64,000 bases of DNA. It comes from Thermoplasmata archaeon. Its GTDB lineage: Archaea; Thermoplasmatota; Thermoplasmata; Lutacidiplasmatales; UBA184. Location: positions 181,657-245,656 of the forward strand of contig JAKAVQ010000002.1 of NCBI GenBank assembly GCA_021817245.1, read 5' to 3'. The position numbers and the translations under genes are program-made. The notes beneath the pieces were generated by a model, which saw nothing but the letters and a program-made list of their open reading frames with translations, ran no database searches and had not been told where the DNA came from. Below, in pieces: positions 52,750 to 61,049 of the stretch. Positions within the stretch are counted from its first letter, which is position 1, and every line of letters starts with the position of its first letter.

Positions 52750-53565
52750 ATGGACTGGGGGATGGCGAACCGGATGCACCGGATGTTCTCGCCGGCGAGC
52801 GGGAACACGGTCATGCTGGCGGTCGACCACGGCTACTTCATGGGCCCGACCCGGCGGCTGGAGGACGCCCGAGCCACGATCGCGCCGCTCGTGCCGTACG
52901 CGGACGCGCTCGCGCTGACGCGGGGCCTCCTGCGCCACAGCGTCGACCCGACGACCTCGGTGCCGATCGTGCTGCGGGTCTCGGGCGGTGCGACGATCCT
53001 GAAGGAGGACCTCTCGCACGAGGCGGTCACCACCTCGATGGAGGAAGCGGTGCGGCTGAACGTGAGCGCGGTCGCGCTGAGCGTCTTCGTCGGCGCGCCG
53101 CACGAGCACGAGTCGCTCGTCCACCTCGCCGAGCTCGTGGACGACGCGGAGGCCGCCGGTCTCCCGGTGATGGCGATCACGGCCGTCGGCAAGGAACTCG
53201 AGAAGCGCGACGCCCGGTACCTCGCACTCGCCTGCCGCGTCTCCGCCGAGCTCGGCGCGCGCATCGTGAAGACCTACTACTGCGACGACTTCTCCAAGGT
53301 CGTGGAGGGGTGTCCGGTCCCGCTCGTGGTCGCGGGCGGCCCGAAACTCGACAGCGACGAGGCGGCCCTCACGCTCGCGCGCCACGCGATCGACGAGGGC
53401 GCGCACGGGATCGACATGGGCCGTAACATCTGGCAGTCGGACCACCCGGTCGCGATGCTGAAGGCACTGCGCGCGATCGTCCACGAGAAGGCGACCCTCC
53501 GGGAAGCCCTCGACGTCCTGAACGGCTCGCGGGCGAACCCGCCCCCGCGCGCGGCGGTCACCTGA
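52750..53565 (+). CDS. DhnA/LsrF-type class I aldolase
   Basis: A 271-residue TIM-barrel aldolase. LAVDHGYFMGP, LRVSGGATILKED, MAITAVGKELEKRD, RIVKTYYCDDF (the Schiff-base Lys), LVVAGGPKLDSDE and GIDMGRNIWQSDHPVAMLKA match the LsrF branch of the DeoC/DhnA family. That branch also holds archaeal aldolases and ADH synthase. LsrF-type enzymes cleave phosphorylated diketones; the archaeal substrate is not known. It starts at ATG 52750, 47 nt after the Lrp gene on the same strand. Confidence 0.85.
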   Translation: MDWGMANRMHRMFSPASGNTVMLAVDHGYFMGPTRRLEDARATIAPLVPYADALALTRGLLRHSVDPTTSVPIVLRVSGGATILKEDLSHEAVTTSMEEAVRLNVSAVALSVFVGAPHEHESLVHLAELVDDAEAAGLPVMAITAVGKELEKRDARYLALACRVSAELGARIVKTYYCDDFSKVVEGCPVPLVVAGGPKLDSDEAALTLARHAIDEGAHGIDMGRNIWQSDHPVAMLKALRAIVHEKATLREALDVLNGSRANPPPRAAVT

Positions 53566-53610
53566 GGCGGCTCGTCCTCGGCTCGGGGACCTGCATTGCG
53601 CCCCGTCGGA

Positions 53611-53616
53611 GATATA
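53611..53616 (+). promoter_or_regulatory. TATA box of tRNA-Leu
   Basis: GATATA centred 28 nt before the first base of the tRNA. Confidence 0.5.
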
Positions 53617-53641
53617 GCCCGGTCCGGCTACGCCCCCTCGC

Positions 53642-53726
53642 GCGGGGATTGCCAAGCTTGGCCAAAGGCGCCAGATTCAGGGTCTGGTCCCGTAGGGGTT
53701 CGTGGGTTCAAATCCCTCTCCCCGCA
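53642..53726 (+). tRNA. tRNA-Leu (CAG)
   Basis: Acceptor GCGGGGA/TCCCCGC with discriminator A at 53726 and no encoded CCA. The anticodon arm is CCAGA-TTCAGGG-TCTGG with anticodon CAG. The long type II variable arm (TCCCGTAGGGGTTC) and T arm GTGGGTTCAAATCCCTC complete the fold. There is no intron. It decodes CUG, expected to be a very frequent codon in this GC-rich genome. Confidence 0.93.
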
Positions 53727-53945
53727 CCGCCACCGGCGGTTCAAATACGACAAACAGTGGGTCTCCCATGACCCAAGCGTGCCGAGCCGGAAACCCAGTG
53801 GTCAACCAAGCAAAGCCGGACCGCCGGGTCCTCGGTCGGCACCGTGTTTTGCTCGAGGATCCGCGGGTCCGTTCCGGGTGGGACGAGCGATCTCCCAAGA
53901 GCGTGGATTACTACCTTAGGGGTGCGTCCAAGGTCGTCGGTGGAC

Positions 53946-55409
53946 TCACCCCTCGACAAACCGGTCCGCCTCGGGCGTTCGAGCGGATTGGCCGGAGCCG
54001 CCCGCCGTCGAGCGGGAACCCTCGGGAAGGGCAACGTCCAGAGAGCGGAGGCCCACCGCAAGAATGCTCGCTCCGACTCCTGACGCGATCGTAAAGAACC
54101 AGATGTGGCCAAAGGCCTGGAGGTTCCCCGTGCGCACAGAGAGGTACGAGATCGCGAGGGATGCTCCCACCACCGTACCGAACTGGCGGAACGCACTCCC
54201 CACTCCGCTCCCCACGGCGTATTTCCCCGGAGGAAGGTTGTGGGCGAACGCGCTCGTAAGGACCGGCAGCACGAAAGCGATCCCGATGCCCGTAAGGATC
54301 GAGAAGGGGAGCCAGATGCCCACATAATTCGGGTTGGGCGTAACGCGGTACCAGAGCATGGCCTGGCCCAGGGCGAAGATGAGGCCGCCGGGCACGGCCA
54401 GTGCCCGGTGCCCGAAGCGGCCGGCAAGGCGACCCGCCAGCGGAGCCAGCGCGACGACCGTGAGCGCGGGAGGGATCATCGCGAGGCCGGTCCAAAGGAG
54501 GGACCAACGCCAAACCTCGGTCAGGAAGTAGACCGTGTTGAAGAAGAGCCCGGTGAACCCGATGCTGAAGACGAAGAGCCCGGCGTTCGCGAAGACGAAG
54601 CTTCGGTCGCGGAAGAGCCCCGGATCGACGACCGGCGACTTCGCGTAGCGGATCTCGAGCGTCAAGAGCCCGAGAAGGACCGCTCCCCCGAGCAGCGAGC
54701 CCGTTACGCTCGCGCTCATCCACGGCTGAGTTCCGGACTGGATGATCCCATAGGCGACGAAGGCGGTGCCCGAAATCATCAGCAAGATGCCGAGCACGTC
54801 GGGGCGGGTCCCCTGCGTCCGGTCGCGCGATTCGGGCAGGATCCACAACCCGCTGACTGCGACGATCGCTCCGATGGGGAGATTGACGTAGAAGATCCAC
54901 CTCCAATCCCAGTACTCGACGATCAGGGCCCCGAGTGTCGGGCCGACGACCACCGCGAGCGCCGCGATAGCGCCCACGAGCGTCACGGCCATGATCCGTC
55001 GCTCACGCGGGAACGCGGCGAGCGTGAGCGCAAGCCCGGTGCTCGATAGGATCGCGCCGCCGATGGCTTGAACCACTCGGAACGAGACCAGGAGGTCGAG
55101 GCTCGAGGCGGTCCCGCTGAGTCCCGAGAAGACCGTGAAGACCCCGACACCCACGAGGAAGAGCCACTTCCGCCCTACGAGGTCCGCCAGCCGCCCCGCC
55201 GGAACGAGCAGCGCTGCATAGACAATCGTGTACGCGTTGACGACCCAAGAGACGTTGGTCACGTCCGCGCCGTGGAAGGCTCCGGTAATCGTCGGGAACG
55301 CGAGGATTACGACCAAGGCGTCCAAGAGCACGGCGAAGACCGCGAGGCTCGTGACCGCGAAGACCGACCAGGGCGAGTGTCTCGCGGGCACTCCGTTTGT
55401 AACTTGCAT
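53946..55409 (-). CDS. MFS drug exporter, DHA2 (14-TM) family
   Basis: A 487-residue protein with 14 predicted TM helices. The opening LLDALVVILAFPTITGAFHG is motif D1, GRLADLVGRKWLFLVG is motif A, and VVGPTLGALIVEYWDWRWIF is motif C of drug antiporters. The 14-helix EmrB/QacA group exports cationic drugs and other toxic compounds. The ATG at 55409 sits inside an inverted repeat shared with the divergent HxlR regulator, suggesting direct repression. Base composition around this pair is less GC-rich than the core genes, hinting at transfer. Confidence 0.9.
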   Translation of the reverse strand: MQVTNGVPARHSPWSVFAVTSLAVFAVLLDALVVILAFPTITGAFHGADVTNVSWVVNAYTIVYAALLVPAGRLADLVGRKWLFLVGVGVFTVFSGLSGTASSLDLLVSFRVVQAIGGAILSSTGLALTLAAFPRERRIMAVTLVGAIAALAVVVGPTLGALIVEYWDWRWIFYVNLPIGAIVAVSGLWILPESRDRTQGTRPDVLGILLMISGTAFVAYGIIQSGTQPWMSASVTGSLLGGAVLLGLLTLEIRYAKSPVVDPGLFRDRSFVFANAGLFVFSIGFTGLFFNTVYFLTEVWRWSLLWTGLAMIPPALTVVALAPLAGRLAGRFGHRALAVPGGLIFALGQAMLWYRVTPNPNYVGIWLPFSILTGIGIAFVLPVLTSAFAHNLPPGKYAVGSGVGSAFRQFGTVVGASLAISYLSVRTGNLQAFGHIWFFTIASGVGASILAVGLRSLDVALPEGSRSTAGGSGQSARTPEADRFVEG

Positions 55410-55421
55410 ATTACAAGTTAC
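55399..55421. promoter_or_regulatory. HxlR operator over the exporter start codon
   Basis: GTAACTTG (55399-55406) and CAAGTTAC (55414-55421) form a perfect 8-bp inverted repeat with a 7-bp spacer that contains the exporter's ATG (minus strand). A second imperfect palindrome, GTTACTGCAGTTAAC, follows at 55417-55431. Binding here would cover the start of a leaderless message. Confidence 0.6.
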
Positions 55422-55438
55422 TGCAGTTAACGCTCTTA

Positions 55439-55449
55439 CTTAAGTATTT
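55439..55449. promoter_or_regulatory. TATA region of the HxlR gene and divergent exporter
   Basis: CTTAAGTATTT lies 28 nt before the HxlR ATG (55472) and about 31-35 nt before the exporter ATG (55409) on the other strand. It could serve both promoters. Confidence 0.45.
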
Positions 55450-55471
55450 GGTGATTCTCGGTTACTTCCCT

Positions 55472-55873
55472 ATGGTCCGAGCCGCGAAAGGCCGCAACGC
55501 TCCCAGCCGATCCGAGGGGACCGCAGGGCGCAGGTCCGCGTGCCCCGTCGCCAACACCCTCGACATCGTGGGGGACCGGTGGACGTTGCTCGTAATCCGT
55601 GACCTCGCCCGAGGGAAGCGAAGGTTCGTGGAATTCTCGGCCTCCCCGGAGCGAATCCCCACCAACATCCTGTCCGACCGGCTCAAGCGGCTCGAACAGG
55701 AAGGCATCGTCACGTCCCACCTCTACAGCCAACACCCGCCCCGATCGGAATACACCCTTACTTCAAAGGGAGAAGATCTGGCCCCAGTGATGCGCTCGAT
55801 CGTGGACTGGGGACTGCGGCACATTCCCGGAACACGTGTCCTCCCGCTTCCCGAACGCGCGCGACCGAGCTGA
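55472..55873 (+). CDS. HxlR family transcriptional regulator
   Basis: A 133-residue winged-HTH regulator. CPVANTLDIVGDRWTLLVIR has the conserved redox-capable Cys, followed by GKRRFVEFSA, RIPTNILSDRLKRLEQEGIV and SEYTLTSKGEDLAPVMRSIV. HxlR proteins respond to aldehydes, quinones, diamide or drugs. It is divergent from the exporter and most likely its repressor. ATG 55472 is chosen over 55448 because the TATA box lies 28 nt upstream of it. Confidence 0.9.
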   Translation: MVRAAKGRNAPSRSEGTAGRRSACPVANTLDIVGDRWTLLVIRDLARGKRRFVEFSASPERIPTNILSDRLKRLEQEGIVTSHLYSQHPPRSEYTLTSKGEDLAPVMRSIVDWGLRHIPGTRVLPLPERARPS

Positions 55874-55987
55874 GTACTCTCGGCAGGGAGTCCGACGAGC
55901 CCGCGCCGTCACCCCAAGTCGTGTGAGCGCAGGGAACCGGGCTGCGACCGGGTGAGCGGATGGGAACCCGACACTTGTCGGGTCCGG

Positions 55988-55995
55988 CCTAATCT
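55988..55995 (+). promoter_or_regulatory. TATA box of the HTH-alkyltransferase gene
   Basis: CCTAATCT centred 26 nt before the ATG at 56018. Confidence 0.5.
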
Positions 55996-56017
55996 ACGGG
56001 CGGGGAATCCTCTTGGC

Positions 56018-57430
56018 ATGCACCCCCTCCCACCGGCCGCCCGATCGACGGATCCCGAGCCCGGTCCGCCCCGTTCCGGCAGTGCCAGGACGCCGGACGG
56101 CACGGACCGATGGCTTCCGGGCCCGAGAGAGGGGGCGGGAGCTTCCGCGAGGAGGCGCACGACCTATCTGGTCGAGTGGGACCTCCGACTCTCGTCGGGA
56201 CTTTCGCTCCTCTCCGCACGACACCCTCAGGTCGCGTTCGGCGCTCGCCCCCTCGGGTTCCGCTGGGCGGTTCGCTGCGATGGATCGCAGGAGGAGCTCG
56301 ATATCCTTCGAAAGTCGGAGACCTGGGACCCACGCTCGGTGATCTTCAGGGACTCGGCCCACGCGCACTTCGTCTTCGCTTACTCCCCGAAACCAGCCGA
56401 GATCGCCCTCTTGCGCGACATCGCGACCTCGGGCGGGTTCGTACTCCCGCCGCTCCGCCTGGCCGCGGGGACCCTGAGGGTGCGGTTCCTGACCGCGGAC
56501 GGAGACCGCTCCGCGCTCCCGAAACGCCTCGGCGCCCGTGCGTGCCTGGTCTCCCACCGCCCGCTCACGTCGGCTCGCTTGCGAGACGAATGGGACCGTC
56601 AGCTACCGGGCGTCCCATCTCTGACGCACCGGCAGACCGAGGTGCTGCTCGAGGCGGTTCGCGCCGGCTACTACGAGGTTCCGCGTCGTTCTGATGTCCG
56701 CGAGGTCGCGCGACGGCTCTCCCTCGGACGGAGCACCACGGAGGAGCACCTCCGGGCGGCGGAGTCGACGGTCGTCCGCTCTGCGGTGCCGCTGATCGAG
56801 CTCGGGCAACGGGGAGGCGAAACGATCGGCGCCGAAGCTCCGGTCGACCACTTCGGGGGGTTCTCTACAGAGCTCGACCTCTACGTGGACCTCGCCTTGC
56901 GCGCCGGCCGCGTCGCGAGCGTCCGACTTCTCCGTTCCCCTCCCCGACGAGCGATCCGCCGGTCGAACCCGTACCTCGAGCGGATCCTCGAAGATCTCCG
57001 CACGGGCGAGGAGAACCTGCGCGACATCCCCGTCGACCTGCAGGTGGGCCCATTCGAACGGAAGGTGCTCGAGGAGCTCCGGCGGATCCCACGAGGCGAG
57101 ACCCGGACCTACGCCGAGATCGCGCGACGGCTGGGCCACCCCGGAGCCGCGAGGGCGGTCGGGAACGCCTGCGCGCATAATCCGGTCCCGCTCGTGATCC
57201 CGTGCCATCGGGTGGTCCCGGCCCGCGGGGGGATCGGGAACTATTCGGCGACAGGGGGTCCCGAGACGAAGCGGAAGCTATTGGTCCGGGAAGGAGCCCT
57301 TTTCCCGGACGGCGCGGAGCCCGCACCGTTAGGAGACGGTGACGGGCACGGGTCCGTTCGGCCTCGGGGACCGGATCGAATCAGCCCACCGAAGATGCGG
57401 AGCAAGGAAACCGATCGCGGAGACACATGA
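56018..57430 (+). CDS. HTH_10 regulator fused to O6-alkylguanine-DNA alkyltransferase
   Basis: 470 residues. The first ~48 are Pro/Arg-rich. A sensor-like domain follows (about 49-195) of the kind preceding bacterio-opsin-activator HTHs. HTH_10 is at about 202-260 (LTHRQTEVLLEAVRAGYYEV, VREVARRLSLGRSTTEEHLR). Residues ~280-430 form an alkyltransferase: RNase-H-like N-domain, GPFERKVLEELRRIPRGETR, and the catalytic IPCHRVVPARGG with Cys396 that accepts the alkyl group. A ~40-residue polar tail ends the protein. Joining a transcription regulator to a suicidal alkyltransferase mirrors bacterial Ada but with unrelated regulatory parts. It overlaps the DMT transporter gene (ATGA). Confidence 0.88.
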   Translation: MHPLPPAARSTDPEPGPPRSGSARTPDGTDRWLPGPREGAGASARRRTTYLVEWDLRLSSGLSLLSARHPQVAFGARPLGFRWAVRCDGSQEELDILRKSETWDPRSVIFRDSAHAHFVFAYSPKPAEIALLRDIATSGGFVLPPLRLAAGTLRVRFLTADGDRSALPKRLGARACLVSHRPLTSARLRDEWDRQLPGVPSLTHRQTEVLLEAVRAGYYEVPRRSDVREVARRLSLGRSTTEEHLRAAESTVVRSAVPLIELGQRGGETIGAEAPVDHFGGFSTELDLYVDLALRAGRVASVRLLRSPPRRAIRRSNPYLERILEDLRTGEENLRDIPVDLQVGPFERKVLEELRRIPRGETRTYAEIARRLGHPGAARAVGNACAHNPVPLVIPCHRVVPARGGIGNYSATGGPETKRKLLVREGALFPDGAEPAPLGDGDGHGSVRPRGPDRISPPKMRSKETDRGDT

Positions 57431-58392
57431 GCTCGAACGGAACGCGCGAGACCGCGACCGCACCGGACGACGGACCACCGACCGGCGCCCATGGGTCACC
57501 GGGCCGGACCAGCGACATCCTCCTCGTGGTCCTCCTCGGCATCGTCTGGGGGACGGCGTTCCCGGTGATCCGGGCCGGCCTCGTCGCCGGAGCCCCGCCA
57601 CTGTTCTTCGCGGCCCTCCGGTATCTGCTCACCGCGGCCGCATTGGTGCCGATCGCCCTCGCGACCCGGACGGCGCGGCCCACTTGGGCTCAACTCGCCT
57701 CCCCGGCCGCCTTCGGGGGCGTTCTGATGATCGGCGCCTACGGAGGCCTCCTCTATGTGGGAGAGGTCTCGACCACCGGGGGCCTCGCCGCGGTGTTGAC
57801 CGCCTCCGCTCCCCTCGTGAGCGCTGTGATCGGCTTCCGGCTGCTTCCGACGGAGAACTTCGGTCGATGGGGAACGGCCGGTCTCCTGGTCGGCTTCGTC
57901 GGAGTGGCGATCCTCGTCCTTCCCGGCCTGGTCGCCCCGGGCTCGACCGGGATCTCCGGACCCGTTCTGGTCGTCCTCGCGGTCGTCGCCTTCGCCGTCG
58001 GCTCCGTCCTCCTCCGAAAGACCTCGAAGGCGACGCCGGGATTCTGGACGCTCGCGGTCCAGTTCGCCGTCGCCGGGGCGATCGTGGAGACGATGTCGGT
58101 CGCGCTCGGAGAGCGAATGAGCCTCGGGCAGGGGGCCACGGTCCCCCTCACCCTCGCTTTCCTCGTGGTGTTCCCCGGAATCCTCGGGTACACCCTTTAC
58201 TTCCGGATCCACCACACTTCGGGTCCCACCCGGGCGAACGTGGTCGGGTACGTCAACCCCGCTACCGGGATCCTCGTGGGGATCCTCGTCTTCGCGGAGA
58301 ACGTCACCGTTCTCGAGATCGGTGGACTGATCCTGATCGGCCTCGGTCTGTTCTTTCTCCAGCGGGACCGAGGACGCCGAGGTTCCCGGTGA
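57427..58392 (+). CDS. EamA/DMT family transporter
   Basis: A 321-residue protein with ten predicted TM helices in two EamA repeats after a polar 30-residue N-terminus. ILLVVLLGIVWGTAFPVIRA opens repeat 1, and LTAAALVPIALATRTARPTW and YFRIHHTSGPTRANVVGYVN with PATGILVGILVFAENVTVLE in repeat 2 are typical. Such carriers export amino acids, metabolites or drugs. ATG 57427 overlaps the stop of the HTH-alkyltransferase gene (ATGA), so it is coupled to it and may remove a toxic or alkylating compound. Confidence 0.88.
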   Translation: MSSNGTRETATAPDDGPPTGAHGSPGRTSDILLVVLLGIVWGTAFPVIRAGLVAGAPPLFFAALRYLLTAAALVPIALATRTARPTWAQLASPAAFGGVLMIGAYGGLLYVGEVSTTGGLAAVLTASAPLVSAVIGFRLLPTENFGRWGTAGLLVGFVGVAILVLPGLVAPGSTGISGPVLVVLAVVAFAVGSVLLRKTSKATPGFWTLAVQFAVAGAIVETMSVALGERMSLGQGATVPLTLAFLVVFPGILGYTLYFRIHHTSGPTRANVVGYVNPATGILVGILVFAENVTVLEIGGLILIGLGLFFLQRDRGRRGSR

Positions 58393-59118
58393 CGAGTGGG
58401 AGGGTGATGCGGAATCTCCTCGGAGCGGCCGTGTGCCGTTGAGACGACACGGTCCTACTCGGGAGGGCTCGACCGGCCCAGCACCCGACGCACACTGGTC
58501 TCTTCGACCGGCGCCGCCGTCCTTTGCCGGGGGTCGATCGAACGGACAGAATACGCCACCCCGCATGCCACCGTGGAGGGCCGTGCGACTCACGAGAAGG
58601 TGAAGGAGCTCGCCGAAGAAGCCTCGCCCGTTCCCATCGATTGAACCGTGATCCCGAGAGGTTCGTCCGAGATGTCGAGCGGATCTGGGAAAGCTTCCTC
58701 ACCGTCTGGCCCCGGGATACCGAATCGAAACATTCCCTCCGAAAACCCCGAACCTCGCGTAGAACCGCGCCGCCTTCCGCCAGCCACGTGCAAGCACCTC
58801 CACCCGCCCCGGCGTCGTCGCCCTACCGCGCGGGCGCGCTTCCCCGCTCCGCAAGTCCCTCGATCGCGGCTCCGCCTCCCTCTCGTCTGCCTCGCAGGAG
58901 TCATCGGGTAGCCCACAGGTGGCTTCCAGGGGGGTGACCCGGCGTCCCGGGGTCGCGATTTCGTCCGGCTCTTCGTCCGGAACAGCGCACGTGACCCGCG
59001 CTTCCGCCCGGGTGCGCGACCCGTCGTGCGGACGGCGCCCTGGGTCGCGAGTGGGCACCGCAACCGGGGCCGGGCCCGACGCCCGTACCCGCGGGGCGGG
59101 CCCCAGCGCGGCCGGGCG
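58393..59118. pseudogene. gene-poor stretch with relic coding fragments
   Basis: No intact gene. A plus-frame tail reading ATVEGRATHEKVKELAEEAS ends at a stop near 58643 and looks like the C-terminus of a lost soluble protein. On the minus strand, VEVLARGWRKAARFYARFG (about 58730-58790) continues in another frame as MFRFGIPGPDGEEAFPDPLD (about 58650-58730), resembling a frameshifted GNAT acetyltransferase C-terminus. Upstream of it (58882-59022, minus) is a 47-codon unit similar to one at 61106-61246. The region is best read as decayed genes. Confidence 0.5.
58882..59022 (-). repeat. diverged 47-codon repeat unit, copy 1
   Basis: The minus-frame translation runs from GSRTRAEARV to GLPDDSCEADE. 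It aligns without gaps to the unit at 61106-61246, with about 23 of 47 residues identical by hand count. No family is recognised. Confidence 0.5.
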
Positions 59119-60819
59119 TTAACAACCCTGACCGGGGGACGTGCCGGCCCGGCAATACACCGGGCCGAGCGACGGAACCGTCGCCGACCACAATTGACCG
59201 TTCACGTCGAGAGTGGTCTGGTTGAGACCCCCGTACAGGTAGATTTGCGCCGAGATGTTGATGAAGGGCGCGTTGAAGCCGATGATCTGCACTCCACCGT
59301 GGAACGTGGACCCGACTTCCGCGCCGAACCCATAGGCACCGAGCGACGGAATCTCGCCAAGGGCCGGGCCGAGCTCCGCCCCTAATAGCGGTTGGTAGAC
59401 CTGAGACGGATCGGGGGAACACCCGAGCGCGCAGCCGAACTCCGCCGCGCTCGCGAGCAAGAGGTCCTCCCCGAGGCTGACCGAGAACACGTACGAGACG
59501 TTCAACCCCAAGGCGAGCCCCTCGGCCCGGAGCGCCCGCGCGTACGAAACATCGTTCCGGATTAGCTCGTACCACTGAGGCTCGACCGTTCCGTTCACCG
59601 GAGCGGGCAAGGGTATCGGAGTGGAGTTCAACAAGGTCTGGTCCGGCAGGGATTCGATCTCCTGCCCGGTGTTGTTCGCTCCGTTGGGAATCGAGAAGAG
59701 GGAGTAATCTCCAAGCGGAAGCCCGGTCGCGGCGTACGGAATCGAGACCGTGACCCTCGTGACGTTCACGCAGAAGCTTCCGCACAGGTTGCCACCAACC
59801 CCGACCAGGTGCTCAACTTGGCCGATGACTAGGTAGTCCGCCCCTGCCAGGGAAACCGTCGCGACGGGGGCCAGACGGGTGGCATTGGAAACCACCGTAG
59901 TGACACCCGCTTCGCTGCCAAAGTTCGGCAGGAGTCCGGTCCAGGCCGGGTCCACGCTCGAATCAACATGCCCCGGGAATGACGCTTGGACGCCGCCCAA
60001 GCCGATTCTCACCGTGGGGGAAAGGATCCATCCGTCCCCCACCTCCGCGACCTCGGTCGGACCCGATGACATATTGTTGATCAGGCCCGCGAGCGGAAGA
60101 TAACCGGGAATCACGCTGAGCGAGACCGTCGTCCACGAGCTGGTAAATCGGCCGTTGCACGCGCCAGAGGGAGGCGTCACGGAGGAACCTGATGGGAGCG
60201 CCAGTGGCACCGTGGTGTCCGGGGTGGAGAGATTGAGCACCACCCGTGCGTTCAATGAAGTGCTCGGCACGTAGGGATCGTAATCGACCTGGTCGTAATA
60301 GTGGTAGAGGCTTACGTTCGCCCCTTGATAGGAGACGTAGCTGACCTCGAGTTCGACCGACACGGTCTCCGTCGGGGGCGAGGTCATCGCCCTCCACTCG
60401 GCTTCAACTGTTCCGAATATTCCCGAGAATGGGACGGCGACCCGACCGGACGAATCGGTTACGCCCGAGCCGAGCTCCACGAAGTACGGGTTCTCCGAGG
60501 AGGAGAGCTGCGCCAAGTCGAGCCCAAGTGCCGGGTGCAACAGGACGAGCGGTAGCACCGTGAAGACGTCGACCACCGCACCGGAGAGGTTCACCGGGTG
60601 ACCCTCGCTGTCGTTGGCTTGGACGAGGGCATTCAGAGAGGTATTCGCACCGGAAGTGTTCTCAGCGCTACTAGGACTCAGTCGCCCTAGCCAGAACCCG
60701 AACAGGCCCGCGCCGACGAAAACGGCGGCGCCAAGGATCGCGAGCACAACAGTGCGCCACCGGGGGGGAGGTCGACGCGAGGTGGCGGGATGGTCGAGGC
60801 TGGGGGGACTCTCGGCCAT
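59119..60819 (-). CDS. secreted, membrane-anchored glycoprotein-like hypothetical protein
   Basis: About 566 residues. A short Pro/Arg-rich cytoplasmic N-terminus and one TM helix (about 25-46, VVLAILGAAVFVGAGLFGFW) are followed by a large extracellular beta-rich region with many N-x-S/T sequons. Cysteine pairs (NLCGSFC, FGCALGC, YCRAG, GQGC) suggest disulfides. No known domain is recognised. ATG 60819 (MAESPPSLDHPATS) is favoured; a GTG at 60837 is in frame. It stands alone between decayed regions. Likely a surface protein; base composition is less GC-rich than core genes. Confidence 0.72.
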   Translation of the reverse strand: MAESPPSLDHPATSRRPPPRWRTVVLAILGAAVFVGAGLFGFWLGRLSPSSAENTSGANTSLNALVQANDSEGHPVNLSGAVVDVFTVLPLVLLHPALGLDLAQLSSSENPYFVELGSGVTDSSGRVAVPFSGIFGTVEAEWRAMTSPPTETVSVELEVSYVSYQGANVSLYHYYDQVDYDPYVPSTSLNARVVLNLSTPDTTVPLALPSGSSVTPPSGACNGRFTSSWTTVSLSVIPGYLPLAGLINNMSSGPTEVAEVGDGWILSPTVRIGLGGVQASFPGHVDSSVDPAWTGLLPNFGSEAGVTTVVSNATRLAPVATVSLAGADYLVIGQVEHLVGVGGNLCGSFCVNVTRVTVSIPYAATGLPLGDYSLFSIPNGANNTGQEIESLPDQTLLNSTPIPLPAPVNGTVEPQWYELIRNDVSYARALRAEGLALGLNVSYVFSVSLGEDLLLASAAEFGCALGCSPDPSQVYQPLLGAELGPALGEIPSLGAYGFGAEVGSTFHGGVQIIGFNAPFINISAQIYLYGGLNQTTLDVNGQLWSATVPSLGPVYCRAGTSPGQGC

Positions 60820-61049
60820 GACTCCGAGGGTCCACACGGTCGGTCGAACCTAAGAAGGTGGTTCTTTGGCCGGGAATATCGGGCGATTAATCAGTCTCGA
60901 ATAAGTCGTCTCTGTTCAAGACCGGGTTGACCGGGACATCCGCTCAGAAGATTCCCTCTTGGGACGCCATAACACGCGTGGAACCTGGCGACCCCCGCCC
61001 GTCGCGTTGAAGCGTCTCCGCGAGCCCCGGCGTCGTCGCGATGACCGCC

